Source: Thiohalocapsa sp963698775 (lineage in GTDB: Bacteria > Pseudomonadota > Gammaproteobacteria > Chromatiales > Chromatiaceae). Taken from it: a stretch of 64,000 nt of DNA. The notes beneath the pieces were generated by a model, which saw nothing but the letters and a program-made list of their open reading frames with translations, was not told the DNA's origin and searched no databases. The DNA lies in the NCBI GenBank assembly GCA_963698775.1, contig CAVOSE010000028.1:66264-130263 (forward strand). The letters are read 5' to 3'. The translations under genes were made by a program, and so were the position numbers. Below, piece after piece: positions 16,200 through 26,573 of the stretch; the stretch's first letter is position 1; every line of letters starts with the position of its first letter.

Positions 16200-19076
<2,877 letters not shown>

Positions 19077-19134
19077 TACCAGGTCGCAACAGCAATCCAA
19101 GCGCTATCGTGGCGGGCATGGTCACGGGCGCGGG

Positions 19135-19692
19135 GTGTCCGCATTGAGCCGGGGCGGGACGCGCGAATTCGACCGCGGCGAGCGAATCGGTTCCGAGTTA
19201 CTGCGTTCGCTGACCGTCATCCTGCGCGGCGCCAAGGACCCGCGCCTTGGGGAGATCACGCTGCAGGAGGTCCGCGTCAGTCGCGACCTATCGCATGCAA
19301 AGGTCTTCTTTACCTGCTTTCCGCTCGATGAGGAGGTGGGCGAACAGGCGAAGTTGCTCAACGGTACCCTCGCGGGTTACCTGCGCGGTCAACTGGCGCG
19401 CACCCTGCGATTGCGAACCGTACCGGAGCTTCACTTCGTGCACGACGATTCGGTGCGGGCGGGTGAGCGGTTGGCCGCGCTAATCGAGCAGGCCGTGGCC
19501 ACCACGTCGAACGCTGAACACGAGGCCGCCGGCGCCGGTGAGCCCACCGCCGATGATCTCGCCGCTCATGTCCGGGCCGACGAAGTCGCCGGGGCGCGCG
19601 CGGACGCCGACAGCGACCACACCCCAGATAAGTCCCCAGACACAACCCCAGATACCATCCCCGGCACCCTCGCCGACTCCCCCCGCCGGTAA
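19135..19692 (+). CDS. rbfA: 30S ribosome-binding factor RbfA with long acidic C-terminal extension
   Basis: RbfA binds the pre-30S particle near helix 1 of 16S rRNA and is needed for cold growth. The KH-like core is clear: RIGSELLRSLTVILRGAKDPRLG, then VRVSRDLSHAKVFFTCF and VPELHFVHDDSVRAGERL. The core ends near residue 125; a further ~60 residues rich in Asp, Ala, Pro and Thr (DHTPDKSPDTTPDTIPG) are unusual, as typical RbfA is 120-135 residues. The start is not firm: GTG 19135 or TTG 19144 are plausible. truB begins 34 bp after the stop. Confidence 0.9.
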   Translation: MSALSRGGTREFDRGERIGSELLRSLTVILRGAKDPRLGEITLQEVRVSRDLSHAKVFFTCFPLDEEVGEQAKLLNGTLAGYLRGQLARTLRLRTVPELHFVHDDSVRAGERLAALIEQAVATTSNAEHEAAGAGEPTADDLAAHVRADEVAGARADADSDHTPDKSPDTTPDTIPGTLADSPRR

Positions 19693-19726
19693 TCATCGGC
19701 GCTCTTTCCGGTCCGGAGAAGCATTC

Positions 19727-20641
19727 ATGGCAAGACGACGCAAGCAGGGGCGCGACGTCAACGGCATCCTATTGTTGGACAAGCCGATGGGCATTTCGTC
19801 CAACCACGCGCTGCAACGCGTGAAACGTCTCTACAACGCCGCCAAGGCGGGGCACACGGGCAGCCTTGATCCGCTGGCCACCGGCCTGCTCCCATTGTGC
19901 CTGGGCTACACCACCAAGTTCTCCGCCTTTCTGTTAGATGCGGACAAGCGTTATCGCGTCACGGTGCACCTGGGAGTGCGAACCAGCACTGCCGATGCCG
20001 AAGGCGAGGTCATCGCCACGGCGCCCACCGACGGCGTTACCGAGGCGGCGTTGCGCGACGCGCTGGCAGGATTCGTCGGCAGTATCGAACAACTGCCGCC
20101 GATGTACTCCGCGGTCAAACATCAAGGGCAGCGCCTATACAAGTTGGCGCGCGAGGGCAAGGAGGTGGAGCGGACCCCACGCACCATCCAAATCTATGCG
20201 CTCGACCTACTGCGCTTCGAGCTGCCCGAGGTGGAGTTGGCGGTACACTGCTCCAAGGGCACCTACGTGCGCACCTTGGCAGAGGACATCGGTGCCCTGC
20301 TTGGCTGCGGTGGTCATGTCTCGGCCCTACGTCGCTCCGGCGTCGGCCCCTACATCGAGGGCAGCACCCGCTTCGTCACCATGGACGACGTCGAGGCCGC
20401 GGCGGAGCAGGGCTTCGATACGATGGACGCGATGCTGCTGCCGTTGGACACGGCGCTGGATCATTGTCCCGCGCTGCGCTTGTCGGCCGATGCCGCGTTC
20501 TACCTGGGCCAAGGGCAGCCGGTGCTTGTGCCGCGGGCGCCAACCGAGGGCATGGTGCGTCTGTATGACCAATCAGAGCGATTCGTTGGTGTTGGCACCA
20601 TCCTCGAAGACGGCCGGGTGCAGCCTAAGCGTCTGCTTTAG
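19727..20641 (+). CDS. truB: tRNA pseudouridine-55 synthase TruB
   Basis: TruB (304 residues) makes pseudouridine 55 in the T-loop of tRNAs and also acts as a tRNA chaperone. The catalytic Asp lies in HTGSLDPLATGLLP near residue 48. Other markers are GILLLDKPMGISSN, YSAVKHQGQRLYKLAREGKEVER, CSKGTYVRTLAEDIG and a C-terminal PUA-like part. GGAGAAG (19714-19720) fits ATG 19727; earlier starts in this frame overlap the rbfA tail and were discarded. Confidence 0.97.
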   Translation: MARRRKQGRDVNGILLLDKPMGISSNHALQRVKRLYNAAKAGHTGSLDPLATGLLPLCLGYTTKFSAFLLDADKRYRVTVHLGVRTSTADAEGEVIATAPTDGVTEAALRDALAGFVGSIEQLPPMYSAVKHQGQRLYKLAREGKEVERTPRTIQIYALDLLRFELPEVELAVHCSKGTYVRTLAEDIGALLGCGGHVSALRRSGVGPYIEGSTRFVTMDDVEAAAEQGFDTMDAMLLPLDTALDHCPALRLSADAAFYLGQGQPVLVPRAPTEGMVRLYDQSERFVGVGTILEDGRVQPKRLL

Positions 20642-20697
20642 CGAGAGACTGATCGATTGGCGACCCCGTCCAAATATCAAGCCGACGTCACGAACTG

Positions 20698-20726
20698 TTC
20701 AATTACGCCACGCGAGCGCGTACAAT
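20698..20726 (+). promoter_or_regulatory. Candidate rpsO promoter
   Basis: TACAAT (20721-20726) is a good -10 element; TTCAAT (20698-20703) at 17 bp spacing is a weak -35. It lies between truB and rpsO, where many gammaproteobacteria have an internal promoter for rpsO-pnp. Confidence 0.4.
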
Positions 20727-20846
20727 CGCGGCTCTTTCTCTACCGCTGAAATGGTCGGTAACAGATTCCGGTCCCTGCTGCCCTGAAGTCATTGTCGGAG
20801 CAGCGACGCCGTCGGCATCCCTTGCCCGGCTTGGACCATTTGCCCC

Positions 20847-20865
20847 GCGCGCCGGACCGGCGCGC
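20847..20865 (+). promoter_or_regulatory. GC-rich hairpin abutting the rpsO ribosome binding site
   Basis: GCGCGCCGG-A-CCGGCGCGC is a 9+9 perfect inverted repeat (about 7-8 pairs once a loop forms). It ends 5 bases before TGAGGAG of rpsO. Ribosomal protein S15 is known to repress its own translation through structured 5' leaders in several bacteria, so this is a plausible autoregulatory element. Confidence 0.4.
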
Positions 20866-20884
20866 ACATTTGAGGAGATTACCA

Positions 20885-21154
20885 ATGACAATGACCGCAG
20901 AAGACAAGCGCCAGGTCGTCGAAGAGCATGCGCGTGGTACAAATGACACCGGCTCTCCCGAGGTGCAGGTCGCGTTGCTGACTGCTCGCATCAAGCAATT
21001 GACTGGCCATTTCGCCGAGCACAAGCACGACCATCACTCGCGTCGCGGCTTGGTGCGCATGGTCAACTCGCGGCGCAAGCTGCTTGACTATCTGAAGGGC
21101 AAAGATCTGGATCGCTACCGCGCCTTGATCCAGAAACTCGGCCTGCGTCGCTAA
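20885..21154 (+). CDS. rpsO: 30S ribosomal protein S15
   Basis: S15 (89 residues, the standard length) binds the central domain of 16S rRNA early in 30S assembly. The sequence has TGSPEVQVALLTARIKQLTGHF, HKHDHHSRRGLVRMVNSRRKLLDYL and the terminal LGLRR. TGAGGAG precedes ATG 20885. A strong hairpin just upstream may regulate translation. pnp follows after 208 bp, the standard rpsO-pnp order. Confidence 0.98.
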   Translation: MTMTAEDKRQVVEEHARGTNDTGSPEVQVALLTARIKQLTGHFAEHKHDHHSRRGLVRMVNSRRKLLDYLKGKDLDRYRALIQKLGLRR

Positions 21155-21183
21155 GCGGCAGCCTTCCGCCGACCAGGCTGCCG

Positions 21184-21204
21184 GCGCCGCATCGATAGCG
21201 GCGC
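21184..21204 (+). promoter_or_regulatory. Stem-loop in rpsO-pnp intergenic region
   Basis: GCGCCGC-ATCGATA-GCGGCGC is a perfect 7-bp stem with a 7-nt loop. No T run follows, so it is not a canonical terminator. In E. coli the equivalent region carries an RNase III-processed stem through which PNPase controls its own mRNA; this one is a candidate for the same role. Confidence 0.4.
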
Positions 21205-21362
21205 TCGCGGCCTGCGGCAGTCGGCTTGCCATCGCGCGCCTAGACGGGCTGCGGCCCCGGCCCGGCATCGCCGACACGAACTGACCCAACGGGCAATCGC
21301 CCGCCTCCAAGTGGGAGCCACCTGAGGCCCCACGCGGAGGACCCCAGCAGAGGACCAACTCA

Positions 21363-23468
21363 GTGACTCCCATCCGCAAGCAATTTCAGTTCGGCGACCA
21401 GAACGTGATCCTCGAGACCGGCGAGATCGCCCGTCAGGCCGACGGTGCCGTCATGATCAACGTCGACGACACCGTGCTGCTCGTCACCGTCGTCATCGAC
21501 AAGCGTGCCACCGAGATCAGGGACTTCCTGCCGCTGACCGTCGACTACCAAGAAAAGACCTACGCCGCCGGCCGTATCCCCGGCGGCTTTTTCCGTCGTG
21601 AGGGGCGTCCGAGCGAGGGCGAGATCCTCACCTCGCGTCTGATCGACCGGCCCATCCGCCCCCTGTTTGCCAAGGGCTTCGGTCGCGAGGTGCAGGTGAT
21701 AGCGACAGTCAAGTCTTTGAACCCGGCCGTCAATCCCGAGGTGCCGGCCATGCTCGGCGTCTCCGCCGCGCTGGCCATCTCTGGCGCGCCGTTCAACGGT
21801 CCCATCGGTGCGGCGCGCGTCGGCTACAAGAACGGCGAGTATCTGCTCAACCAGCCGATGACCGGTGTCAACGTCGACAGTGACCTGGACCTGATCGTCG
21901 CCGGCACCGAAAAGGCCGTACTGATGGTGGAGTCCGAGGCCAGCGGTCTGTCCGAAGAGGTGATGCTCGGTGCAGTGATGTTCGGCCATGAGCAGATGCA
22001 GGTTGCGATCCAAGCCATTAAAGAGTTCGCCGCCGAGGTCGCCAAGACACCGATGGCGATCGAGCCGCCGGCTGAGGATACCGAGCTTGCCGCCGCGGTC
22101 GAGGGCGCCGCCGCCGAGCGTCTGCGCGATGCCTACCGCATCAAGGACAAGATGGAGCGCTATGCGGCACTCGACGCACTGCGCGCTGAGATCTTCGCGC
22201 AACTCGCCGGCGACGACAGCCCCTGGGCGCAGCCCCAGGTCTATGCCGCCTGCGAAAAACTGGAGAAGAAGATCGTCCGCGGCAGCATCCTGGCCGGTGA
22301 GCCGCGCATCGACGGCCGCGACACCAAGACCGTGCGGCCCATCACCGTGCGCACCGGTGTGCTGCCGCGTACCCACGGCTCCGCGCTGTTCACCCGCGGC
22401 GAGACCCAGGCCATCGTCGTCACGACGCTTGGCACCGAGCGCGATTCGCAGATCATCGACGCCCTCGACGGCGAGCGCCGCGAGCCGTTCATGCTGCACT
22501 ACAACTTCCCGCCCTTCTGCGTCGGCGAGCTGGGTCGTGTCGGTAGCCCCAAGCGCCGCGAGATCGGCCACGGCCGCCTGGCCAAGCGCGGCGTGCTGGC
22601 CTCGATGCCGACCCTGGCGGAGTTCCCGTACTCCGTGCGCGTCGTGTCCGAGATCACCGAGTCCAACGGCTCCAGCTCCATGGCCAGCGTCTGCGGTACC
22701 AGTCTGTCGCTGATGGACGCGGGCGTGCCGATCAAGGCGCCGGTGGCCGGCGTCGCCATGGGTCTGATCAAGGAAGGCGACGACTTCGCGGTGCTGACCG
22801 ACATCATGGGTGATGAGGACCACCTCGGCGACATGGACTTCAAGGTCGCCGGCACCGCCGGCGGCATCAACGCGCTGCAGATGGACATCAAGATCGAGGG
22901 CATCACCCGCGAGATCATGGAGACCGCGCTGTCTCAGGCCAAGGACGGGCGTCTGCACATCCTCGGCGAGATGAACAAGGTCATCGACTCGCATCGCTCC
23001 GAGATGTCCGAGCATGCCCCGCGCATCATCGAGTTCAAGATCCATCCGGAGAAGATCCGCGACGTCATCGGTAAGGGCGGCGCCACCATCCGCTCCATCA
23101 CCGAAGAGACCGGCGCCACCATCGACATCAACGACGACGGCGTGGTCAAGATCTTCTCGGTGCAAAAGAGCGCCGGCGAAGAGGCCAAGAAGCGCGTGCG
23201 CCTGATCACCGCCGATGTCGAGGTCGGCAAGATCTACGAGGGCAAGGTCGCCCGCCTGATGGACTTCGGCGCCTTCGTCACCATCCTGCCCGGCCGCGAC
23301 GGCCTGGTGCACATCTCCCAGATCTCCGAGGAGCGTGTGCAGAGCGTCAGCGACAAACTGAGCGAAGGCGACGTCGTCAAGGTCAAGGTACTGGAAGTGG
23401 ACAAGCAGGGCCGTATCCGGCTGAGCATGAAGGCGATCACGGACGAAGAGCGAATCTCGACCCAATAG
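21363..23468 (+). CDS. pnp: Polyribonucleotide nucleotidyltransferase (PNPase)
   Basis: PNPase (701 residues) is the phosphorolytic 3'-5' exoribonuclease of the RNA degradosome. Two RNase PH domains are visible: VLLVTVVIDK to the FFRREGRPSEGEILTSRLID stretch, and PITVRTGVLPRTHGSALFTR with GMGD-type active-site region AVLTDIMGDEDHLGDMDFKV. A KH domain follows near residue 555 (IRDVIGKGGATIRSI), then an S1 domain near 620-690 (EGKVARLMDFGAFVTILPGRDG). GTG 21363 is the start, with AGAGGA upstream. It closes the rimP-pnp operon. A long open frame on the opposite strand is a coding-bias shadow. Confidence 0.98.
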   Translation: MTPIRKQFQFGDQNVILETGEIARQADGAVMINVDDTVLLVTVVIDKRATEIRDFLPLTVDYQEKTYAAGRIPGGFFRREGRPSEGEILTSRLIDRPIRPLFAKGFGREVQVIATVKSLNPAVNPEVPAMLGVSAALAISGAPFNGPIGAARVGYKNGEYLLNQPMTGVNVDSDLDLIVAGTEKAVLMVESEASGLSEEVMLGAVMFGHEQMQVAIQAIKEFAAEVAKTPMAIEPPAEDTELAAAVEGAAAERLRDAYRIKDKMERYAALDALRAEIFAQLAGDDSPWAQPQVYAACEKLEKKIVRGSILAGEPRIDGRDTKTVRPITVRTGVLPRTHGSALFTRGETQAIVVTTLGTERDSQIIDALDGERREPFMLHYNFPPFCVGELGRVGSPKRREIGHGRLAKRGVLASMPTLAEFPYSVRVVSEITESNGSSSMASVCGTSLSLMDAGVPIKAPVAGVAMGLIKEGDDFAVLTDIMGDEDHLGDMDFKVAGTAGGINALQMDIKIEGITREIMETALSQAKDGRLHILGEMNKVIDSHRSEMSEHAPRIIEFKIHPEKIRDVIGKGGATIRSITEETGATIDINDDGVVKIFSVQKSAGEEAKKRVRLITADVEVGKIYEGKVARLMDFGAFVTILPGRDGLVHISQISEERVQSVSDKLSEGDVVKVKVLEVDKQGRIRLSMKAITDEERISTQ

Positions 23469-23497
23469 CCCATTCGCTTGATCCCAGATTCGGCAAC

Positions 23498-23530
23498 GCA
23501 CTCCATTGCCCAAAAAGTGCAATGGAGTGC
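23498..23530 (+). terminator. Long hairpin downstream of pnp
   Basis: GCACTCCATTGC and GCAATGGAGTGC form a perfect 12-bp stem around a 9-nt loop, 30 bp after the pnp stop. There is no T tract, so it may act as an mRNA-stabilising 3' structure rather than an intrinsic terminator. Confidence 0.5.
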
Positions 23531-23538
23531 GCACCCCG

Positions 23539-23562
23539 TGTAGGTGCGGCTTCAGCCGCACG
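23539..23562. repeat. REP-like palindrome (TGTAGGTGCGGCTTCAGCCG type)
   Basis: TGCGGCT-TC-AGCCGCA (23545-23560) preceded by TGTAGG has the form of gammaproteobacterial REP elements. It sits between pnp and a decayed gene. Confidence 0.6.
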
Positions 23563-23643
23563 GCGGCACGGCAGGGTTCCCCAGGCCAACAAACTGGCCC
23601 CAACCCCTGGACCAACTGCGGAATCTAGGATCATCCCACCGGA

Positions 23644-24353
23644 TTACTCCAACCGCGCCAACAACCCCGGCGTCGGCCAAGCATCAGCAGGTACACCGAG
23701 CCGCTGCTGGTCCACGCGCACCGCCGCGCGAGTCTTGACCCCAAGCACCTCATCAATCGCGCCGACATCATGCCCGCGGTCCACCAGCCGCAGTTGCAGC
23801 CGTTTCATCTCCTCGCTACCTAGCTCAGGTCCACCAAGCGCAACGTGTCGATCAACTGCGGCCGAAACAGCTCTGACCGACGACAGTCGTTGGTCAGCAT
23901 GGCCAATGCGCTCAAGGTGTCGAAGTTCCCCTGTACGACGCTATAGTCGGTCTCCAGCCCCCAAAACGCGGTGATCACGCGCCCGGCACACCGTAGCTCT
24001 GCTCGGCGCGAGCGAACTGGTCGGTATACTCTGTGAGGCGTTTCCGGCCATGGTTCAGGCGATGCGTGTTGACTATGCGCCCCGCGAAGGTCAGCCAGTC
24101 CTGGGTGAAGACAGTCTGGGAACGATCCCGGGCCAGTACCTTGGGGTTAGGCTCGATGCCGTCGCAACGCGAGCGCCCTATCCGAGATGCCGCGGGCGCG
24201 CGCCTCATCGACGAAACCGGCACGCCACGCGTCAACGTCGCCGCCGCAGGGTGGCGCCGCGTGCACCGCGTTGCCGAGCAGAAAGCACAGCAAGGCTGCT
24301 GGCACGCGGCACCTCGGGGGAGTCCGAAGAGCGAGAAGTCGGTGGTTCTGCAA
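23644..24353 (-). pseudogene. Decayed MltB-type lytic murein transglycosylase
   Basis: Four reading-frame pieces on the minus strand line up as one family. A signal-peptide start (LLCFLLGNAVHA) leads to WRAGFVDEARARGISDRALA (24,353 to ~24,170). Next comes PNPKVLARDRSQTVFTQDWL to AEQSYGVPGA (to ~23,975), then FWGLETDYSVVQGNFDTLSA to LFRPQLIDTLRLVD (~23,990-23,830), where the Glu of GLETDY is the catalytic acid. Last is a C-terminal peptidoglycan-binding domain, MKRLQLRLVDRGHDVGAIDE to PTPGLLARLE, ending at a stop at 23,644. The catalytic core normally found between the last two pieces (the GAMGQ-QFMPS region) is missing. Frameshifts plus deletion make it nonfunctional. Confidence 0.75.
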
Positions 24354-24391
24354 GGGGCGTTTTCCGGGAATAGGGCAAATGCCTGTCCCCC

Positions 24392-24592
24392 TTAGTTTGC
24401 ACGGGAAGGACGACGACTGCTATTACGCGCCAGTTGCAGCAGTGACGCCCGCTTTCGTCCTATGATCGCGCGTGTCGCGTCCTGGGAACACACATGGCCC
24501 GAGCGGTGATAAGACCGGTGGTCGCGCTGCGTGTAGAGGCCATCGAGCTGTCGTATGCCCTTAGACCGATTCTGGTCTGCCGTGTCCGTCAA
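24392..24592 (-). pseudogene. RAYT (REP-associated tyrosine transposase) fragment
   Basis: The short frame includes SKGIRQLDGLYTQ, RSGHV and LLQLAR, which align with SKGMRQLNGVYTQ, RCGHVFQGRYKAIIV and the L-LARYVVLNPVRA region of the RAYT at 49,552-50,337. Both catalytic His-x-His and the C terminus are absent, and GRYKAIIV is scrambled to DATRAIIG. It is a small remnant of the same subfamily as that gene. Confidence 0.5.
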
Positions 24593-24648
24593 CCGGAGGG
24601 AAATGATTGGCCATCAGGCATTAACCTAGGTCCGGCAGTTGCTTCGGC

Positions 24649-24671
24649 TGTAGGGGCGAATTTATTCGCCC
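24649..24671. repeat. REP-like palindrome (TGTAGGGGCGAATTTATTCG type)
   Basis: GGGCGAA-TTTA-TTCGCCC (24654-24671) preceded by TGTA is a common intergenic REP form. It lies 100 bp from a full-length RAYT gene, the enzyme class known to mobilise such elements. Confidence 0.6.
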
Positions 24672-24771
24672 AGTCAATGCCTTCCGTGCGACTGAAGACG
24701 CACCTACCCTGTGGGCGTAATCCATTGATCTGCTTGAGAAGGTGAACAGGGGCCGGGCTCAATTCGCCCGA

Positions 24772-25518
24772 TCAGTTCAGAGGCAGGGTCCTCTGACTCC
24801 CTTGGCTTCCTTGACCGTCTGCTCCCCCGTTCTTTGACTTGCCCGGCCTACCGCGCTTGCGTAGTTCCCGTCGCTGACCCGTCATCGCCTCGATGTCCTG
24901 ATAAAACCGGTCGTTACCGATCGGCTGATCTTGGTTCAGTGCCATGCGCAGCTCAGCCAGGGGTAAGTCCTCGAGCGCGCAGCCGAACAGATCCCGATAC
25001 ACTGCGCATCGCGAGTTGTCGTCCACCCCCAGGGCCAGGTATAGGGAATGCGGTGTCAACAACTGATCGCATTGACCGAGCCCATTGGCCCGGTAACTGG
25101 ACCATCGATAGTCGCTCGGGTCCGTAACCATCTGCGCCCGGACCGGGTTCAACTCGATATAGCGCTGGCAAAGCAGCAAGTAGCTCTCAGCCTGCACCAG
25201 CGATGACTTGTAGCGTCCGTCCCATAGCGTGCCGGTCCGCCCATAGGTGCGATTGATGTATTGCACGTAGCGCCGGCCGACGGAGATCAGCACCTGAGGC
25301 ACCCGGTTGGCGCGCTCCGGCGTGAGCAGCAAATGCACATGGTTGGTCATCAGAACGTACGCGTGAAGCTGGCAGCATTCGCGTCCCAGCGCTTCTTGCA
25401 GCCAGCCGAGATACGCAAGCCGGTCCTGGTCATCGAAAAAGCAGGCCGAACGGTTGTGCCCCCGTTGCACGATGTGGAGCGGCAGGCCGTCGATATGAAC
25501 GCGTGTGCGTCTGGGCAT
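24772..25518 (-). CDS. RAYT / Y1 REP-associated tyrosine transposase, full length
   Basis: A 248-residue Y1 (HUH) transposase of the REP-associated type, thought to nick and mobilise REP palindromes as single strands. It starts MPRRTRVHIDGLPLHIVQRG. The HUH motif is MTNHVHLLLTP near residue 67, and a candidate nucleophilic Tyr occurs in RYVQYINRTYGRTG. LCQRYIELNPVRAQMV and YRWSSYRANGLG are typical, and the tail is basic (RKRGRPGKSKNG). ATG 25518 is preferred because it gives the family N terminus; an upstream ATG at 25584 adds 22 unrelated residues. A degraded relative is at 52,835-53,530. Confidence 0.88.
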   Translation of the reverse strand: MPRRTRVHIDGLPLHIVQRGHNRSACFFDDQDRLAYLGWLQEALGRECCQLHAYVLMTNHVHLLLTPERANRVPQVLISVGRRYVQYINRTYGRTGTLWDGRYKSSLVQAESYLLLCQRYIELNPVRAQMVTDPSDYRWSSYRANGLGQCDQLLTPHSLYLALGVDDNSRCAVYRDLFGCALEDLPLAELRMALNQDQPIGNDRFYQDIEAMTGQRRELRKRGRPGKSKNGGADGQGSQGSQRTLPLN

Positions 25519-25670
25519 GCCCGTAGGATAGCAGAAATTGAGCCTGGCCCCTTTTCCCGCTTTTTCCGATAGCAGTAGCACCAACGCCGGGCGTGAGGCG
25601 CTGAGTTACCCGTGCGGTTTCGACTGTATTTTTTAACGTTGCTCACCGTTGCCCTCGCGTGATTAAAGAC

Positions 25671-25761
25671 GCATAACGTCAGCCGCCAGCCCGGCGCCAA
25701 ACTGCGGCCACGCGCGAAGCGCCGACCGCAGTTTGGCGTCGGGCTGGCGGGCTTGTTGGGC
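25671..25761 (-). other. Integron attC-like site 1 (downstream of DUF2283 gene)
   Basis: Read on the minus strand, GCCCAAC (RYYYAAC, perfect) begins 10 nt after the DUF2283 stop. A 25-nt arm follows, then an 18-nt loop, the complementary arm (one mismatch), and GTTATGC (GTTRRRY, 6/7). This is attC geometry: a single-strand-folding palindrome with core boxes immediately 3' of a gene. No integrase gene is in the window. Confidence 0.55.
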
Positions 25762-25771
25762 GATCAACCTT

Positions 25772-25960
25772 TCAGGCCGCCTTGGCAACGCCTTCGGCAT
25801 CGGATCGCTTGCTTACGCCCAAAACCTCAATGCCAATTAGGTGGCCTTCGGCGTCGTAATCTCCGTTAATGCCTGGCTCAATCTCGCGGGTGGCGGCGAT
25901 TTCGCCTTGGGCAATCTCGAAGTAAGCGGCATCGGCGACAGGGTCAAATTCAAGCTTCAT
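25772..25960 (-). CDS. DUF2283 protein, probable antitoxin partner
   Basis: A 62-residue protein of family DUF2283. The core is KLEFDPVADAAYFEI, then TREIEPGINGDYDAEGHLIG and IEVLGVS. DUF2283 genes commonly sit just downstream of DUF4258 genes and are regarded as the antitoxin half of a toxin-antitoxin-like pair. Here the spacing is 12 nt in the same orientation. An attC-like palindrome begins 10 nt after the stop, so the pair looks like an integron cassette. Confidence 0.82.
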   Translation of the reverse strand: MKLEFDPVADAAYFEIAQGEIAATREIEPGINGDYDAEGHLIGIEVLGVSKRSDAEGVAKAA

Positions 25961-25972
25961 GGGCGGATTCTC

Positions 25973-26221
25973 TTAACCTTCGAAAAACGCTGTGATAATC
26001 CGAGGGGGATCAACCGAGTCATTCACCACAACCCTGAGTGTTCGAAATCCGCGCTGCGGAACGTCATAGCGCAGATGAGTTGCATCTGGATCAACGAGAT
26101 CCGGACAGGCCTCCCGTGGATTTTGTATGGCATCTGATATCCATTGAAGATCAATGCCGCGCCGAGCGCAACGCTTACGAGCATGTTCGGTGACAGTGAA
26201 CTTCACAACGGATCGCGACAA
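25973..26221 (-). CDS. DUF4258 protein, probable toxin
   Basis: An 82-residue protein of family DUF4258, small proteins often encoded with DUF2283 and suggested to be toxins related to RelE-like folds. Visible features are FTVTEHARKRCARRGI, AIQNPREACPD and a C-terminal VVVNDSVDPPRIITAFFEG. The frame opens with TTG at 26,221; GTG at 26,206 would give the more typical start KFTVTEHA, and no clear Shine-Dalgarno decides. The start lies 10 nt after the core box of attC-like site 2, as expected for a cassette gene. Confidence 0.78.
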   Translation of the reverse strand: MSRSVVKFTVTEHARKRCARRGIDLQWISDAIQNPREACPDLVDPDATHLRYDVPQRGFRTLRVVVNDSVDPPRIITAFFEG

Positions 26222-26231
26222 TTCTCACTAC

Positions 26232-26323
26232 GCCCAACGTCAAGGCTGGCCCGCCGCCCGTCGCGGTGCCGCCCGCGTCAGCGGCGGCACCGCGACGGGC
26301 GGCGGGCCGAGCCGCTTTATAGC
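26232..26323 (-). other. Integron attC-like site 2 (26-bp perfect palindrome)
   Basis: Arms 26,248-26,273 and 26,283-26,308 are perfectly complementary over 26 bp around a 9-nt loop. On the minus strand the palindrome is followed by TTGAC and GTTGGGC (GTTRRRY, perfect; plus-strand 26,232-26,238). The other core box is degenerate (GCTATAAAGC at 26,314-26,323). It separates the RelE-type pair from the DUF4258/DUF2283 pair. Confidence 0.5.
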
Positions 26324-26357
26324 CGATGATTTTCTCGTTCTCATCGTGCCTTCCGAT

Positions 26358-26573
26358 TCAGAACCACACGTAACTATCATGCGCTTCAACTGCTAGAGCG
26401 CGATAATCTAAGGTGAGTCTGGCTGACCAAAAATCGCCCACCTTCTTGAAGTGAAGCGAGGGATGGCGCGGATATTCTCGCAACAGCGCATACGCAGCAT
26501 CCGGACCCCGTCTAATACTGTCGGGCAGTTTGTGGTACCGAGCCCAAAAATCCGGGTTCGAAAAGTAATTCAA
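26358..26573 (-). pseudogene. RelE/ParE-type toxin with premature stop
   Basis: The 71-residue frame reads LNYFSNPDFWARYHKLPDSI, then HPSLHFKKVGDFWSARLTLD and YRALAVEAHDSYVWF. Relatives of this toxin type continue WIGxHxEYDxL; here the codon after VWF is TGA where TGG would be expected, and the next codons still read IGRHDENEKIIG. The loss of these C-terminal residues probably inactivates it. It starts at TTG and overlaps the antitoxin stop by 4 nt (TTGA). In the readthrough frame no stop appears before the 26-bp palindrome. Confidence 0.65.

Noticed and set aside
21360..23615. A 751-residue open frame antisense to pnp, and similar long antisense frames over rimP-infB and the RHS gene
   Set aside because: They mirror the strong third-position GC bias of well-identified genes, have repetitive His/Asp/Arg or Gly/Arg composition, and show no family motifs.
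26340..26360. Recoding of the TGA in the toxin as an amino acid
   Set aside because: No selenocysteine insertion element is apparent and the expected residue is Trp; a simple nonsense change is sufficient.
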